Shown here: piece by piece, positions 35,975 through 43,009 of the stretch
Position numbering within the stretch: the stretch's first letter is position 1
How the letters are laid out: every line of letters begins with the position of its first letter
Assembly: GCF_900102135.1 (NCBI RefSeq)
Contig: NZ_FMVJ01000017.1
Location: forward strand, 1-64,000
Source of the DNA: Microvirga guangxiensis
Lineage (GTDB): Bacteria > Pseudomonadota > Alphaproteobacteria > Rhizobiales > Beijerinckiaceae
Direction: 5' to 3'
Length of the DNA stretch: 64,000 bases
The notes under the pieces: generated by a model
What the model was told of the DNA's origin: nothing
Seen by the model: only the letters and a program-made list of their open reading frames with translations
The model's database searches: none
Position numbers and translations under genes: made by a program

Positions 35975-37162
35975 GTGTCCGGGCTCTCCATCGCCATCGT
36001 CGGCGCCGGAATCGGTGGCCTGACGACAGCCTTGACCCTTGCCCGCCAAGGCCATTCCGTCACGCTCATCGAGCGTCGCCCGGGCTTCAGCGAGGTGGGC
36101 GCGGGCCTTCAGCTTTCGCCCAATGCCAGCCGAATCCTGGTCAAGCTCGGGCTCGGCCCAGCCCTCCGGCGCGTCGCGACGCTGCCCGAACGCGTGGTGG
36201 TGCGGGGCATCTCGTCCGGACGGCGCATCGGCGAGGTCGCGCTCGGTCCTTACATGCAGCAGCGCTACGGCGCGCCTTATTGGGTGGTCCATCGGGCCGA
36301 CCTGCAGACCATCCTGCTGGATGCCGTCCGCTCCGAAGCGGCGATCCGCATCGTGACGGGCCGCAAGGTCGAGGAGGTGCAGGATGGCCCCGAACACGCG
36401 CAACTTGTCTGGACCTCGTCGAACGGAACCCATGAAAGGCTGACGGCAGATGTCGTCATCGGCGCGGACGGGGTCTGGTCGAAGGTTCGGAGAGCTGTCG
36501 GCGACACGACATCCCCGATTTTTCACGGCTATATCGCCTGGCGCGCCACCTTGGACCGCAAGTCCGCTCCTCCTGAACTCGCGGGCAATGAGACCGGCCT
36601 GTGGCTGGGCGCGAAGGGGCATGTGGTTCACTACCCCATCTTCAGCGGTCACCTCATCAACGTGGTCGCCATCGAGAAGGCCAAGGAGCCCGTCGATGGC
36701 TGGGCTGCGCCGGGACGGGCGGAGGAACTGCTCTCCCATTACAGCAGCGCCGCCCCAGCCTTGCGCGCGCTTCTGCAGCAGCCGCAGGAATGGCTGCGCT
36801 GGTCCCTCTTCCGCCATCCCATCAGGTGTCTTGCGCAAGGGCGCATCGCGCTCATGGGCGATGCGGCCCATCCCGTTCTGCCGTTTCTCGCACAAGGCGC
36901 GGCACTGGCCATCGAAGACGCCGCCACGCTCGGCGCTGTCCTTGCGAAACAGCCGCACAATGTCGCCGAGGCCCTGGCAGCCTACGGGAACCATCGCCTG
37001 GAGCGCGTCAGACGCATTCAGGCCGAAGGCCGCAAGAATGGGCGCATCTATCACTCGGGCGCATTGGTCTCCTTCTGGCGTAACAAGATCATGCAGATGA
37101 TCGGCCCCGAAAGCATGTCGAACCGCTACGACTGGATCTACGGCTTTCACACACCTGAGTGA
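35975..37162 (+). CDS. FAD-dependent monooxygenase (salicylate hydroxylase-like)
   Basis: 395-residue group A flavoprotein. The N-terminal dinucleotide fold is IAIVGAGIGGLTTALTLARQ, the DG motif is DVVIGADGVWSKVR, and the flavin GD motif is MGDAAHPVLPFLAQGAALAI. It probably hydroxylates an aromatic acid using NAD(P)H and O2. A GTG start at 35975 follows the zinc-finger stop directly. No ring-cleavage genes are adjacent, so the pathway is undetermined. Confidence 0.92.
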   Translation: MSGLSIAIVGAGIGGLTTALTLARQGHSVTLIERRPGFSEVGAGLQLSPNASRILVKLGLGPALRRVATLPERVVVRGISSGRRIGEVALGPYMQQRYGAPYWVVHRADLQTILLDAVRSEAAIRIVTGRKVEEVQDGPEHAQLVWTSSNGTHERLTADVVIGADGVWSKVRRAVGDTTSPIFHGYIAWRATLDRKSAPPELAGNETGLWLGAKGHVVHYPIFSGHLINVVAIEKAKEPVDGWAAPGRAEELLSHYSSAAPALRALLQQPQEWLRWSLFRHPIRCLAQGRIALMGDAAHPVLPFLAQGAALAIEDAATLGAVLAKQPHNVAEALAAYGNHRLERVRRIQAEGRKNGRIYHSGALVSFWRNKIMQMIGPESMSNRYDWIYGFHTPE

Positions 37163-37223
37163 GGGCCCGGGAAGCGCAGCAGACTTGCGCTCAAGCCATG
37201 AGACCGATAACCCTCACATCAAT

Positions 37224-37309
37224 GCGGACGTGGCGAAACCGGTAGACGCAAGGGACTTAAAATCCCTCGGGCACTGCCCGTGCGGGTTCGACCCCCGCCG
37301 TCCGCACCA
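37224..37309 (+). tRNA. tRNA-Leu (anticodon TAA)
   Basis: 86-nt class II tRNA with encoded CCA. Acceptor GCGGACG pairs with CGTCCGC; the anticodon loop CTTAAAA has TAA; a variable arm and GGTTCGACC T-loop are present. It borders the AT-rich, gene-poor stretch to the right. No direct repeat of its 3' end was found nearby to mark an integration site. Confidence 0.97.
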
Positions 37310-37579
37310 AAATTCGATGCTGTTTTTCCATACCGGCGCGCTCCACTTGCGAGCGCATTAGCCCTCGTCGGCTGCTTTCCCGGCCCGGTTCTGCAAGCCC
37401 AGCCTCCTCGCCAAGAAACCAAGTCGCATCTGAGCCGCCTTGGCCATCAAGCATAGCCATATGAGTGCATGCTCGATAGACCGTTTGGCCTAATTGCGGC
37501 CGCCCCAGGACACCTCTAAACAGATGATATTCATACAGATGATTATTGCCGCAAATATAGGATCACTCTTAATCGATAA
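37310..37579. other. Gene-free stretch after tRNA-Leu
   Basis: About 270 bases between tRNA-Leu and the first terminator hairpin. It becomes markedly AT-rich from about 37500. No supported open frame is seen; short frames near 37320-37460 run on the minus strand over the tRNA. It may include the promoter and body of an RNA ending at 37652. Confidence 0.4.
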
Positions 37580-37581
37580 CT

Positions 37582-37652
37582 GCCGTGATATTTCTTATAA
37601 TCACGGCCAGCGCCGCGGTCAGCTCTGCACCTGATCGCGGCTTTTTTCTTTT
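37582..37652 (+). terminator. Strong intrinsic terminator with an upstream hairpin
   Basis: An 11-bp stem (GCCGCGGTCAG at 37612-37622 with CTGATCGCGGC at 37631-37641, one G.U pair) is followed by TTTTTTCTTTT. A second 8-bp hairpin, GCCGTGAT/ATCACGGC, lies at 37582-37607. With no protein-coding frame upstream, it probably ends an RNA beginning after tRNA-Leu, or the tRNA transcript itself. Confidence 0.8.
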
Positions 37653-37679
37653 CCAAAACTGATCAATACATAAAGAAAA

Positions 37680-37720
37680 GGGCTGCGCCTGCTCTTTTTA
37701 TTGAATGCAGGTCGCAGCCC
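37680..37720 (-). terminator. Long hairpin with minus-strand T tail
   Basis: GGGCTGCGCCTGC (37680-37692) pairs with GCAGG-T-CGCAGCCC (37707-37720), a 13-bp stem with one bulge. On the minus strand it is followed by TTTTCTTT, so it can terminate transcripts arriving from the right, such as the 55-residue membrane protein gene at 38018. Confidence 0.65.
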
Positions 37721-37724
37721 ATTA

Positions 37725-37950
37725 GCCGTATTGCCCCTACGGCACAAAGATCACTATCTGATTTGGCCCAGCACGATCAATGCTGATTAGTTGTGTCACA
37801 CCCCAAAAGGATATGAACTTTAGGAGTAATACTTTTGAGATCAAAACCAGCAGTAGATTTTTCTCAAAGAATTATTACCTAGAGAGGACGATCCTTTATT
37901 TTGCCCCTACGGATCGCAACTCTGGCGTCCCTCGATGGGGCGCTTTTTCT
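37725..37950 (+). ncRNA. Candidate small RNA with intrinsic terminator
   Basis: Three hairpins lie in a region without a credible gene: GCCGTA/TACGGC (37725-37743), CGATCC/GGATCG (37889-37916) and GCGTCCC/GGGGCGC (37925-37943) followed by a T run. The loop word TTGCCCCTACGG occurs twice, at 37731-37742 and 37901-37912, which would expose the same C-rich sequence in two loops. A low-GC open frame (37813-38049) overlaps it but shows no domain. The ends are estimates. Confidence 0.4.
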
Positions 37951-38017
37951 TTGTCTGGGGGCCTCATCGCCTCCGATAGAACCGCAACATCGACGACATG
38001 GAATGTCATTCGATCGA

Positions 38018-38185
38018 TCAACGATTGCTCAAAGCTCTTAAAGCCATGATCGATGTGAAGATCGGCCACCCGAACGCTGCAATGAGGATGTGATCGAATC
38101 CGATCTTTTCCTTGCTGTCGATGGTGGTGCAGACGGCCAGAAGCAGAATCACACCTGCCACGTAGACCATCAATGCCTCGCGCAT
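38018..38185 (-). CDS. Small two-helix membrane protein (55 aa)
   Basis: Starts MREALMVYVAGVILLLAVCT and continues with a charged turn (TTIDSKEKIGFD) and a second hydrophobic segment (HILIAAFGWPIFTSIMAL). Two membrane helices with a short polar hairpin are predicted. A G-rich site (GGGGGGCTTGGGC) precedes the ATG. The base composition is closer to coding DNA than the AT-rich stretch to its left. No family name can be given; it may end at the hairpin at 37680-37720. Confidence 0.6.
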   Translation of the reverse strand: MREALMVYVAGVILLLAVCTTIDSKEKIGFDHILIAAFGWPIFTSIMALRALSNR

Positions 38186-38440
38186 GCCCAAGCCCCCCGG
38201 CTCTTGTTGTTAATGCCGAGCTTGTGAACCACGCGATGAGTGAAACCAATGCGACCGTGGGTCGCCGCATCCAGCTTACCCCCAGAAGATTCGATCAGGT
38301 GGCCGGCCGGCGAAATCTGACGAGCACGTCCCAATTACCTCCGAGTAGCCGAAAAGATCATTTTTCCCAGAATCTTAACTGCAACCCTAGGCTCTCTTGC
38401 CCGTTCTGAATCTCTGAAGCCGGCCAAAGAGGAGGCGTGC
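38186..38440. other. Upstream region of the NepR-like gene
   Basis: A 255-base divergent intergenic region between the 55-residue membrane protein and the NepR-like gene. No GGAAC-N16/17-cGTT motif was found on the plus strand, and I identified no other promoter with confidence. Confidence 0.35.
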
Positions 38441-38689
38441 ATGCCGAAGCGGCTCCACCCGAGTGATGGACCGCCCCATCCTGCGAGCAGACATACAGCA
38501 TGGAGCATTGGCTCCAATGGATTGACGACTGCTGGCCAGAGCGAGCTGCTCAGGAACATCGGGCGTCAGCTCCAAGCCGATTACCAGGATGTCCTGAGAG
38601 AGCCCGCTCCGGATCGCATCAGGGAGCTGCTGGAAAGGCTGGAGTCCCGCAACCGCGCGGAGGAAGACCTCGGCGGCGAGGACCTATAG
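38441..38689 (+). CDS. NepR-family anti-sigma factor
   Basis: 82 residues. The C-terminal half (LRNIGRQLQADYQDVLREPA and PDRIRELLERLESRNRAEED) fits the NepR helix-helix core, which sequesters EcfG and is released by phosphorylated PhyR in the alphaproteobacterial general stress response. GGAGGCGTGC precedes the ATG. The usual neighbours phyR and ecfG are not adjacent, so it is either an additional NepR paralogue or a displaced one. A single-domain response regulator lies within 1 kb. Confidence 0.78.
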   Translation: MPKRLHPSDGPPHPASRHTAWSIGSNGLTTAGQSELLRNIGRQLQADYQDVLREPAPDRIRELLERLESRNRAEEDLGGEDL

Positions 38690-38704
38690 GCCCCCAGCGC
38701 CCTA

Positions 38705-39106
38705 TCAGCGGCGATTGTGGCGCCCAGAGCGTCCTGTCTGCTGACGGGACGTGTGTTCCTGCTCGGATGAACGCGGGATGAGGTTGTAGAGCACGAAGCC
38801 AGCAAGGAGCCCCGCCCCCAGAAGAACAAGCGGATGAGACTTAGCTGAGTAAACAGCACCGGAAGCTATATTGCCTATGCCGTGCATGCTCATCCCAGCC
38901 CCTGACGAGGAAGCGTAGATCAGGCGCTGGGCGCGCCCGACATTCTCCCGGCGGGTGTGAATCTCGAGATCGTACCCGTCGTCATCTTCATGCTGGTGGA
39001 GTTCGATGCTGTTGCGGGCAAAGCCGCTCGAGACAAGGCGCTGAACAGCCTGATTGGCTGCCTTGCGGGAGGGAAACGTTCCAGTAGCAACAGTCGTTTG
39101 CGGCAT
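38705..39106 (-). CDS. Membrane-anchored stress protein-like (GSP17M-type domain)
   Basis: About 133 residues. The N-terminal half (GTFPSRKAANQAVQRLVSSG, YDLEIHTRRENVGRAQRLIY) resembles the general stress protein 17M-like domain; a glycine-rich region and one membrane helix (PLVLLGAGLLAGFVLYNLIP) follow, with a basic tail. AAAGGA precedes the ATG at 39106. It is convergent with the NepR-like gene, 15 bases apart. Confidence 0.78.
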   Translation of the reverse strand: MPQTTVATGTFPSRKAANQAVQRLVSSGFARNSIELHQHEDDDGYDLEIHTRRENVGRAQRLIYASSSGAGMSMHGIGNIASGAVYSAKSHPLVLLGAGLLAGFVLYNLIPRSSEQEHTSRQQTGRSGRHNRR

Positions 39107-39193
39107 CAGCAAAATCCTTTCTGCTGACGCCAATTCCCAACGAGGGCCAAGGTTCCCGAACCCGGCTGAGCCCGCCGGGTTCAACTGGATCAT

Positions 39194-39589
39194 TCAAGCG
39201 GGGCGATATCCTTGCGCAGCACGCTCTGCTTCCATGAGCACCTCCAGAGCGCGCCAGGGCTTGGGCATGAATCGCACATCCCGCGGCACGTCGCTCAAGC
39301 CTTCGTCGGGGGCAAGGCCCGAGGTCAGGACCGTGCGAACCCACGGCCATTTGATGCGCACTGCACGAGCCAGATCGACGCCGCTCATGAGACACGGGAG
39401 CCGAACATCCGCGAAGAGAAAAGCGACCTCGTCAGCATGGCTGCGCAGATAGTCCAGAGCTTCTTCGGCACTGGACATCTCCACGACACGCAGATCCGTC
39501 TCTTCCAAGAGAGCCGCTGCCAAGCCCCTGACCTCGAAGTCATCCTCGACGATCAATGCAATGCGACGTGGATCGATCTTTTGTCCCAT
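39194..39589 (-). CDS. Single-domain response regulator (CheY-like)
   Basis: 131 residues, one receiver domain and no output domain. The acidic pocket is IALIVEDDFEVRGLAAAL, the phospho-acceptor Asp is in LFADVRLPCLMSGVDL, and the conserved Lys is in FMPKPWRALEVL. The ATG at 39589 follows AGGAGATACCGC. Lone receivers of this type often feed phosphate to or from HWE kinases in stress signalling, consistent with the NepR-like gene nearby. Partner kinase not in the window. Confidence 0.9.
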   Translation of the reverse strand: MGQKIDPRRIALIVEDDFEVRGLAAALLEETDLRVVEMSSAEEALDYLRSHADEVAFLFADVRLPCLMSGVDLARAVRIKWPWVRTVLTSGLAPDEGLSDVPRDVRFMPKPWRALEVLMEAERAAQGYRPA

Positions 39590-39940
39590 GCGGTATCTCC
39601 TCTGCCCGCTCTGTTTCTCCGGTAACCGCAGCAACTCGACATGCTGAAGCCCACAAACTGCCGGCCCCGCTGCGCCTGCTGGCCACAACGGTGCAACACG
39701 CAATTCTTGCTACAGTCGATTGCCGCTTCTCGTCCCTACGCATCGCTGGCGGAAGCAGCATGGAAGACCTCTTGCGGAAACGGGGATTCCGCGAGGCCTA
39801 TCATCACAGAACGGTGAGGAGCGCTGCCAGTTTCAGCTTGGCCGCTGATAAAAGCGGTCAATAGCCGGTTTTCTGCTTTGGGAACCGGCTCGCAAGCTGT
39901 AGCTTTAACTCCATAACGTCCGCTTCGTTCACAGGATCCA

Positions 39941-40183
39941 GTGGTGTTCAAGGAGAACCAGCTACATCAGGAATTCCTGGATTTGGAACGAGCCATGCGG
40001 CTTTTGGACAGGCAGCTTGCCGATGCTCTGCAACGGATCCGTCACAGCTCGTCCCTCGATCAGGTCGAGGAAGCGAAGCAAGACGAAAAGCTCCTTCTCG
40101 GCGAACTCGACCGCCTCATGACGCGAATGCGCGCGATCGAGGGGCAGCTCCTGCAGTTCCAGAAATCGGCGACCCGCCATTAG
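39941..40183 (+). CDS. Small coiled-coil protein
   Basis: 80 residues with an almost continuous heptad pattern (LDLERAMRLLDRQLADALQR, EKLLLGELDRLMTRMRAIEG). It probably forms an alpha-helical coiled-coil dimer. Two GTG codons (39941, 39944) are possible starts after AGGAT. Function unknown; no motif beyond the coiled coil. Confidence 0.65.
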   Translation: MVFKENQLHQEFLDLERAMRLLDRQLADALQRIRHSSSLDQVEEAKQDEKLLLGELDRLMTRMRAIEGQLLQFQKSATRH

Positions 40184-40213
40184 CGGCTCAAAATAAGGGA
40201 AAACGGGTTAGGA

Positions 40214-40238
40214 TGTGCGAAAGCACACCTCCTTTTTT
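40214..40238 (+). terminator. Possible terminator after the coiled-coil gene
   Basis: A short stem TGTGC/GCACA closed by a GAAA tetraloop is followed, after a CCTCC gap, by six T bases. The gap before the T run makes it a weak candidate. Confidence 0.35.
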
Positions 40239-40295
40239 GCCCGCAGGGCGCAAGGTTTGCATGCGTTATCGGATAGATGTTCCAGGAGAAGAGCA

Positions 40296-40448
40296 ATGGA
40301 TGCCCTGCGCTCTCGCCTTACATTGCGTGGCAGGATTTCTCAGGAGGAAGATCGGCGCCCTCGCCTTCGGCTGCCGCTCGTGCCAGCCCTTGTTGGAACG
40401 CTGGCTCTCATGAATGTCGCATCAGCCGTGCTGGCAATGATCAATTGA
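40296..40448 (+). CDS. Small C-terminally anchored membrane protein (50 aa)
   Basis: Starts MDALRSRLTLRGRISQEEDR, a basic and acidic N-terminal half, and ends in one hydrophobic helix (LPLVPALVGTLALMNVASAV). AGGAGAAGAGC sits just upstream of the ATG at 40296, the main reason to prefer it over upstream in-frame starts. It would be a tail-anchored inner-membrane peptide. Function unknown. Confidence 0.5.
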   Translation: MDALRSRLTLRGRISQEEDRRPRLRLPLVPALVGTLALMNVASAVLAMIN

Positions 40449-40485
40449 TATGACGAGATATCGATAGCTCCCGCCAAGGAGGGCT

Positions 40486-40509
40486 GCAGGGCAGTCGATG
40501 CTGCCCTGC
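40486..40509. repeat. Perfect inverted repeat between convergent small genes
   Basis: GCAGGGCAG and CTGCCCTGC, nine bases each, flank a six-base loop. There is no T tail on either side, so terminator function is uncertain. It lies between the ends of the 50- and 24-residue membrane protein genes. Confidence 0.45.
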
Positions 40510-40529
40510 CAGCACAATTCAGATGTTGT

Positions 40530-40604
40530 TCAGCGCAGGCCCAGGAAAGACAGGATCGCAAGGACGACCACGATAGCGCCGATCAGCCAGATGATATTGT
40601 TCAT
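40530..40604 (-). CDS. 24-residue single-helix membrane peptide
   Basis: The product is one hydrophobic helix, beginning NNIIWLIGAIVVVLAILSFL and ending in Gly-Leu-Arg. AGGAGAACACCGTC provides a strong ribosome site, and a GGAAC-N16-GGTT promoter motif lies 37-61 bases upstream. Very short proteins of this look occur in Hyphomicrobiales genomes; the function is unknown. Confidence 0.68.
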   Translation of the reverse strand: MNNIIWLIGAIVVVLAILSFLGLR

Positions 40605-40640
40605 GACGGTGTTCTCCTGACAAAGAATTGACGCTATGCC

Positions 40641-40665
40641 AACCGTCACAGTGGGCGTTCGTTCC
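40641..40665 (-). promoter_or_regulatory. Putative EcfG promoter of the 24-residue membrane peptide
   Basis: On the minus strand GGAAC (40661-40665) and GGTT (40641-40644) are 16 bases apart, matching the alphaproteobacterial stress-sigma consensus GGAAC-N16/17-cGTT except for the less conserved first base of the -10. The spacing leaves a leader of about 30 bases before the start codon. Confidence 0.5.
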
Positions 40666-40713
40666 CTCATCAGGTGTGGAAGAATCCCCAGTCTTGGCTT
40701 GAGGTGATTGAGA

Positions 40714-40986
40714 CTATTGGCAGACGGTTTCCTCTCGTGAGGAGACCCTGCCGAACGCATCGGCCTCCCGCCTGACGACAGTGCGGCAATTCTCGGCCCC
40801 GAGCCCCTGCTGCGCGCTTCCGTAGACACGGCTCTCATAAACCTGCCCCGTCTCGTAACCTGGGCCAAACCGGTATGACCCATACGAGACGTCGGCCGAA
40901 CAGCCCGCAAGACCGGCGCCGGCAACTCCTATGACAATCGCGATGAGGCGGCGTCTCGAGAGCCAGTGAAATTCGCTTTGAGGCAT
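40714..40986 (-). CDS. Small putative lipoprotein
   Basis: 90 residues. The N-terminus has a basic start (SRRRLIAIVIGVAGAGLAGC) with a lipobox LAGC, so the mature protein would begin at that Cys and be lipid-anchored. The rest is Tyr/Gly-rich (YGSYRFGPGYETGQVYESRV) with two more Cys near the C-terminus. Function unknown. ATG 40986 follows AGGAACC. Confidence 0.72.
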   Translation of the reverse strand: MPQSEFHWLSRRRLIAIVIGVAGAGLAGCSADVSYGSYRFGPGYETGQVYESRVYGSAQQGLGAENCRTVVRREADAFGRVSSREETVCQ

Positions 40987-41110
40987 CAATCCGGTTCCTG
41001 ACAGTCACATGCGGCAGAGCGCGTGCAGATGTTTCCGACAGCGCATATAGAGCGTGTCCTGCGGCTGGCGACCGCCGCGGCCGGATGCCTGGATCTGTTG
41101 AGGGCGGCCA

Positions 41111-41143
41111 AAAAAGAAACCCCGGCGTTTCCGCCGGGGTTTC
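41111..41143 (-). terminator. Intrinsic terminator of the porin gene
   Basis: A 12-bp perfect stem (GAAACCCCGGCG / CGCCGGGGTTTC) with a four-base loop. On the minus strand it is followed by TTTTT, 24 bases after the porin stop. Confidence 0.92.
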
Positions 41144-41166
41144 CTCTAACCAATTGGTTGAGCCGA

Positions 41167-42342
41167 TTAGAAGTCGCGCTGAACGCGAACGCGGCCTTCC
41201 CAGGTATCCGTAGAGGTCACGCCAGGAGCGCGCGGGTTCTCGTTGGCGTAGAGGATCTCAACACCGAGATCGAGTCCGGAAACCGGCGACCAGATCAAGT
41301 TCGTGCCAGCGCGCCACTCGTCAAAGTCTGAGTTCGCGAGAGCCGTGTTCGAGCCGTACTCGATGCGAGCGAACGAACCGAACAGGTTCGAACGGACCTC
41401 AGGAGTCCAGTAGTGACGCAGACCGGCAGCGACCTGCCAGCCGCGGGTCGTGTCGATCTCGCCGCTGTTGATGTTATAGGTCGCTTCCGCAACTTCGTCG
41501 CCGAAGCCGAGGTAACCGACAGCGCCGTCAGCGTAGGTCGCAGCAAGCCACAGGGCGTCGCCAGCAGCCAGCATCGGCAGGTTCATGCTGAGCTGACCCG
41601 TCACGGCGAAGCCGTACTCGGTGTCAACATCGGGGAAGACACTGCGGATCTGGTGAACAGCACCAGCGACCGTAGCCGAGCCCCAGGTGCCCGAATAGGT
41701 CAGGTTGGCGACGACGTCAGGAGCGTTCTGGCCAGCGACGAAGCCGTCAGCGTCAGCAAGGGCGCCACGACCGGCGAAGCGGGGCTCTTCGAGCGACAGG
41801 GTGGCCGAGAAGCCGTTGCCGAACGAGAAGGTGTAGGCCAGCAGGTTGACGTTCGGCTGATCCGACCAGCGGATCGTGCCGAAGGACTGGGTGTCGAGGT
41901 CACCGTTGTCGAAGAACGTCTGGGCGCGACCGGCGGTCAGGCCACCGAACTGGATGAAGGCCTGATCGACATCGGCGTAGGTGGACGAGAAGCCGTAGGA
42001 GCCGGTATCGCGGGTCATCTCGAAGCGGACGAACGTACGCAGCAGGCCGTAAGCCGTGGCGGTACGAGCGTCGAGCTGGATGCGGCCGCGAGCGCGGAAG
42101 CCGATCGTGTCGTCTGTACGGAACTCAGGCTCAACGTAGCGGTACTCGGCGCGGACACGGCCGCCGACGCGGAGGCAGGTGTCCGTGCCGGGGATATAGA
42201 AGAATCCTGCGCCGTAGGTGGAGCAAACGCGAACGTACTCAACAGCAGCGGCCTTCGTTGCAGGAAGGTCGGCTGCCTGAGCGCCGGCGATGGCAGCAAG
42301 CCCCGCAACCGAACCGAGGAGAAGGCTCTTAACGAGCTTCAT
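41167..42342 (-). CDS. Outer-membrane porin (Porin_2 family)
   Basis: 391 residues. A signal peptide (MKLVKSLLLGSVAGLAAIAG, cleavage after AQA) precedes the family N-terminus ATKAAAVEYVRVCSTYGAGF, with a Cys pair in the first strand and loop (VCSTYG...TDTCLRVGG). Alternating beta strands run to a C-terminal aromatic end VRVQRDF, the BAM recognition residue. It is probably a trimeric general porin of 16 strands. Upstream on the minus strand are two direct repeats (42385-42428) that may be an operator. Its terminator at 41111-41143 indicates a monocistronic gene. Confidence 0.94.
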   Translation of the reverse strand: MKLVKSLLLGSVAGLAAIAGAQAADLPATKAAAVEYVRVCSTYGAGFFYIPGTDTCLRVGGRVRAEYRYVEPEFRTDDTIGFRARGRIQLDARTATAYGLLRTFVRFEMTRDTGSYGFSSTYADVDQAFIQFGGLTAGRAQTFFDNGDLDTQSFGTIRWSDQPNVNLLAYTFSFGNGFSATLSLEEPRFAGRGALADADGFVAGQNAPDVVANLTYSGTWGSATVAGAVHQIRSVFPDVDTEYGFAVTGQLSMNLPMLAAGDALWLAATYADGAVGYLGFGDEVAEATYNINSGEIDTTRGWQVAAGLRHYWTPEVRSNLFGSFARIEYGSNTALANSDFDEWRAGTNLIWSPVSGLDLGVEILYANENPRAPGVTSTDTWEGRVRVQRDF

Positions 42343-42384
42343 GGTTTTATCTCCGAAACTAAAAGCTTGGGTCGAGGACCCTAT

Positions 42385-42428
42385 GCAATCGTGACAATAC
42401 TGACCTGGCCGATTCAGGCAATCGTCAC
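42385..42428. promoter_or_regulatory. Direct repeat upstream of the porin gene
   Basis: GCAATCGTGAC (42385-42395) and GCAATCGTCAC (42418-42428) are 33 bases apart, near three helical turns, 43-86 bases upstream of the porin start. This geometry suits a pair of regulator sites on one DNA face. No regulator is identified. Confidence 0.35.
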
Positions 42429-42612
42429 GATCATCAGATATGCCTATTACGCCTCAAATCTGCATAAGAAATAGGCATTACCAGGGTCGCCCGAGGCCTT
42501 TCTCGATAGGTGTGTCATAATCTCAACACCTTGGAACCTGCCCCAGCAGGCTGGAGACCGGCGGATGCGCTTGCCGCAGCGCAAGCCCTGACCTCCACAC
42601 CCTTCTCAGATA

Positions 42613-42900
42613 CTAGTCGTCAAAGAAAAAATCTATGTCTGCGCAACGATATACGGGGCATTGAGGCGTGTCGCGGGTTGGCACGTAAGCCACCTGGGTT
42701 GCCTCGTTACGCTCGCAGAAGCGGCGGTCGCTGACGTATCGGTCATAGGTGTAGGTGCCGGTGCTCAGCACCACAGCCCCCCTGGACAGGATCGTCTGCT
42801 GAACCTGGCCGCATGTGAGATTGAGGGTCGAAGGACGCTGCTGCGCTTGCGCGCCCGAAGCGCAGGCTAGGAAGGCCAAAGCGAGAGCAGTCCTTTTCAT
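42613..42900 (-). CDS. Small exported Cys-containing protein
   Basis: 95 residues. A signal peptide (MKRTALALAFLACASGAQAQ) precedes a mature domain with four Cys (LTCGQVQQTILSRGAVVLST, RRFCERNEATQVAYVPTRDT, CPVYRC). Similar small secreted proteins are common in Hyphomicrobiales; the four Cys probably form two disulfides. The ATG at 42900 is chosen for the signal peptide, and the in-frame upstream codons belong to another gene's antisense. Function unknown. Confidence 0.75.
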   Translation of the reverse strand: MKRTALALAFLACASGAQAQQRPSTLNLTCGQVQQTILSRGAVVLSTGTYTYDRYVSDRRFCERNEATQVAYVPTRDTPQCPVYRCADIDFFFDD

Positions 42901-43009
42901 GATATGATCCATCGATGACACGCCGCTGAGATACGGCCTACTGGCTGGATAACGCAAAAACGTCGGGTTTGTTACAGTTTGCTGGGAGATCGATCCTAGG
43001 TTCAAGTGC

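Noticed and set aside
37780-38049. An AT-rich 89-codon plus-strand frame
   Set aside because: It crosses two terminator-like hairpins and the sRNA candidate, and overlaps the 55-residue membrane gene. No domain was seen.
37224-38440. A genomic island or prophage remnant beside tRNA-Leu
   Set aside because: There is no integrase, transposase or repeated tRNA 3' end within the window, only low GC.
39106-39180. GGAAC...CGTT upstream of the stress-protein-like gene
   Set aside because: The two boxes are only nine bases apart, not 16-17, so this is not an EcfG promoter.
39760-39864. A 34-codon frame starting MEDLLRKRGF after GGAAGCAGC
   Set aside because: The ribosome site is passable, but there is no hydrophobic or domain feature and the flanking sequence does not support a separate transcript.
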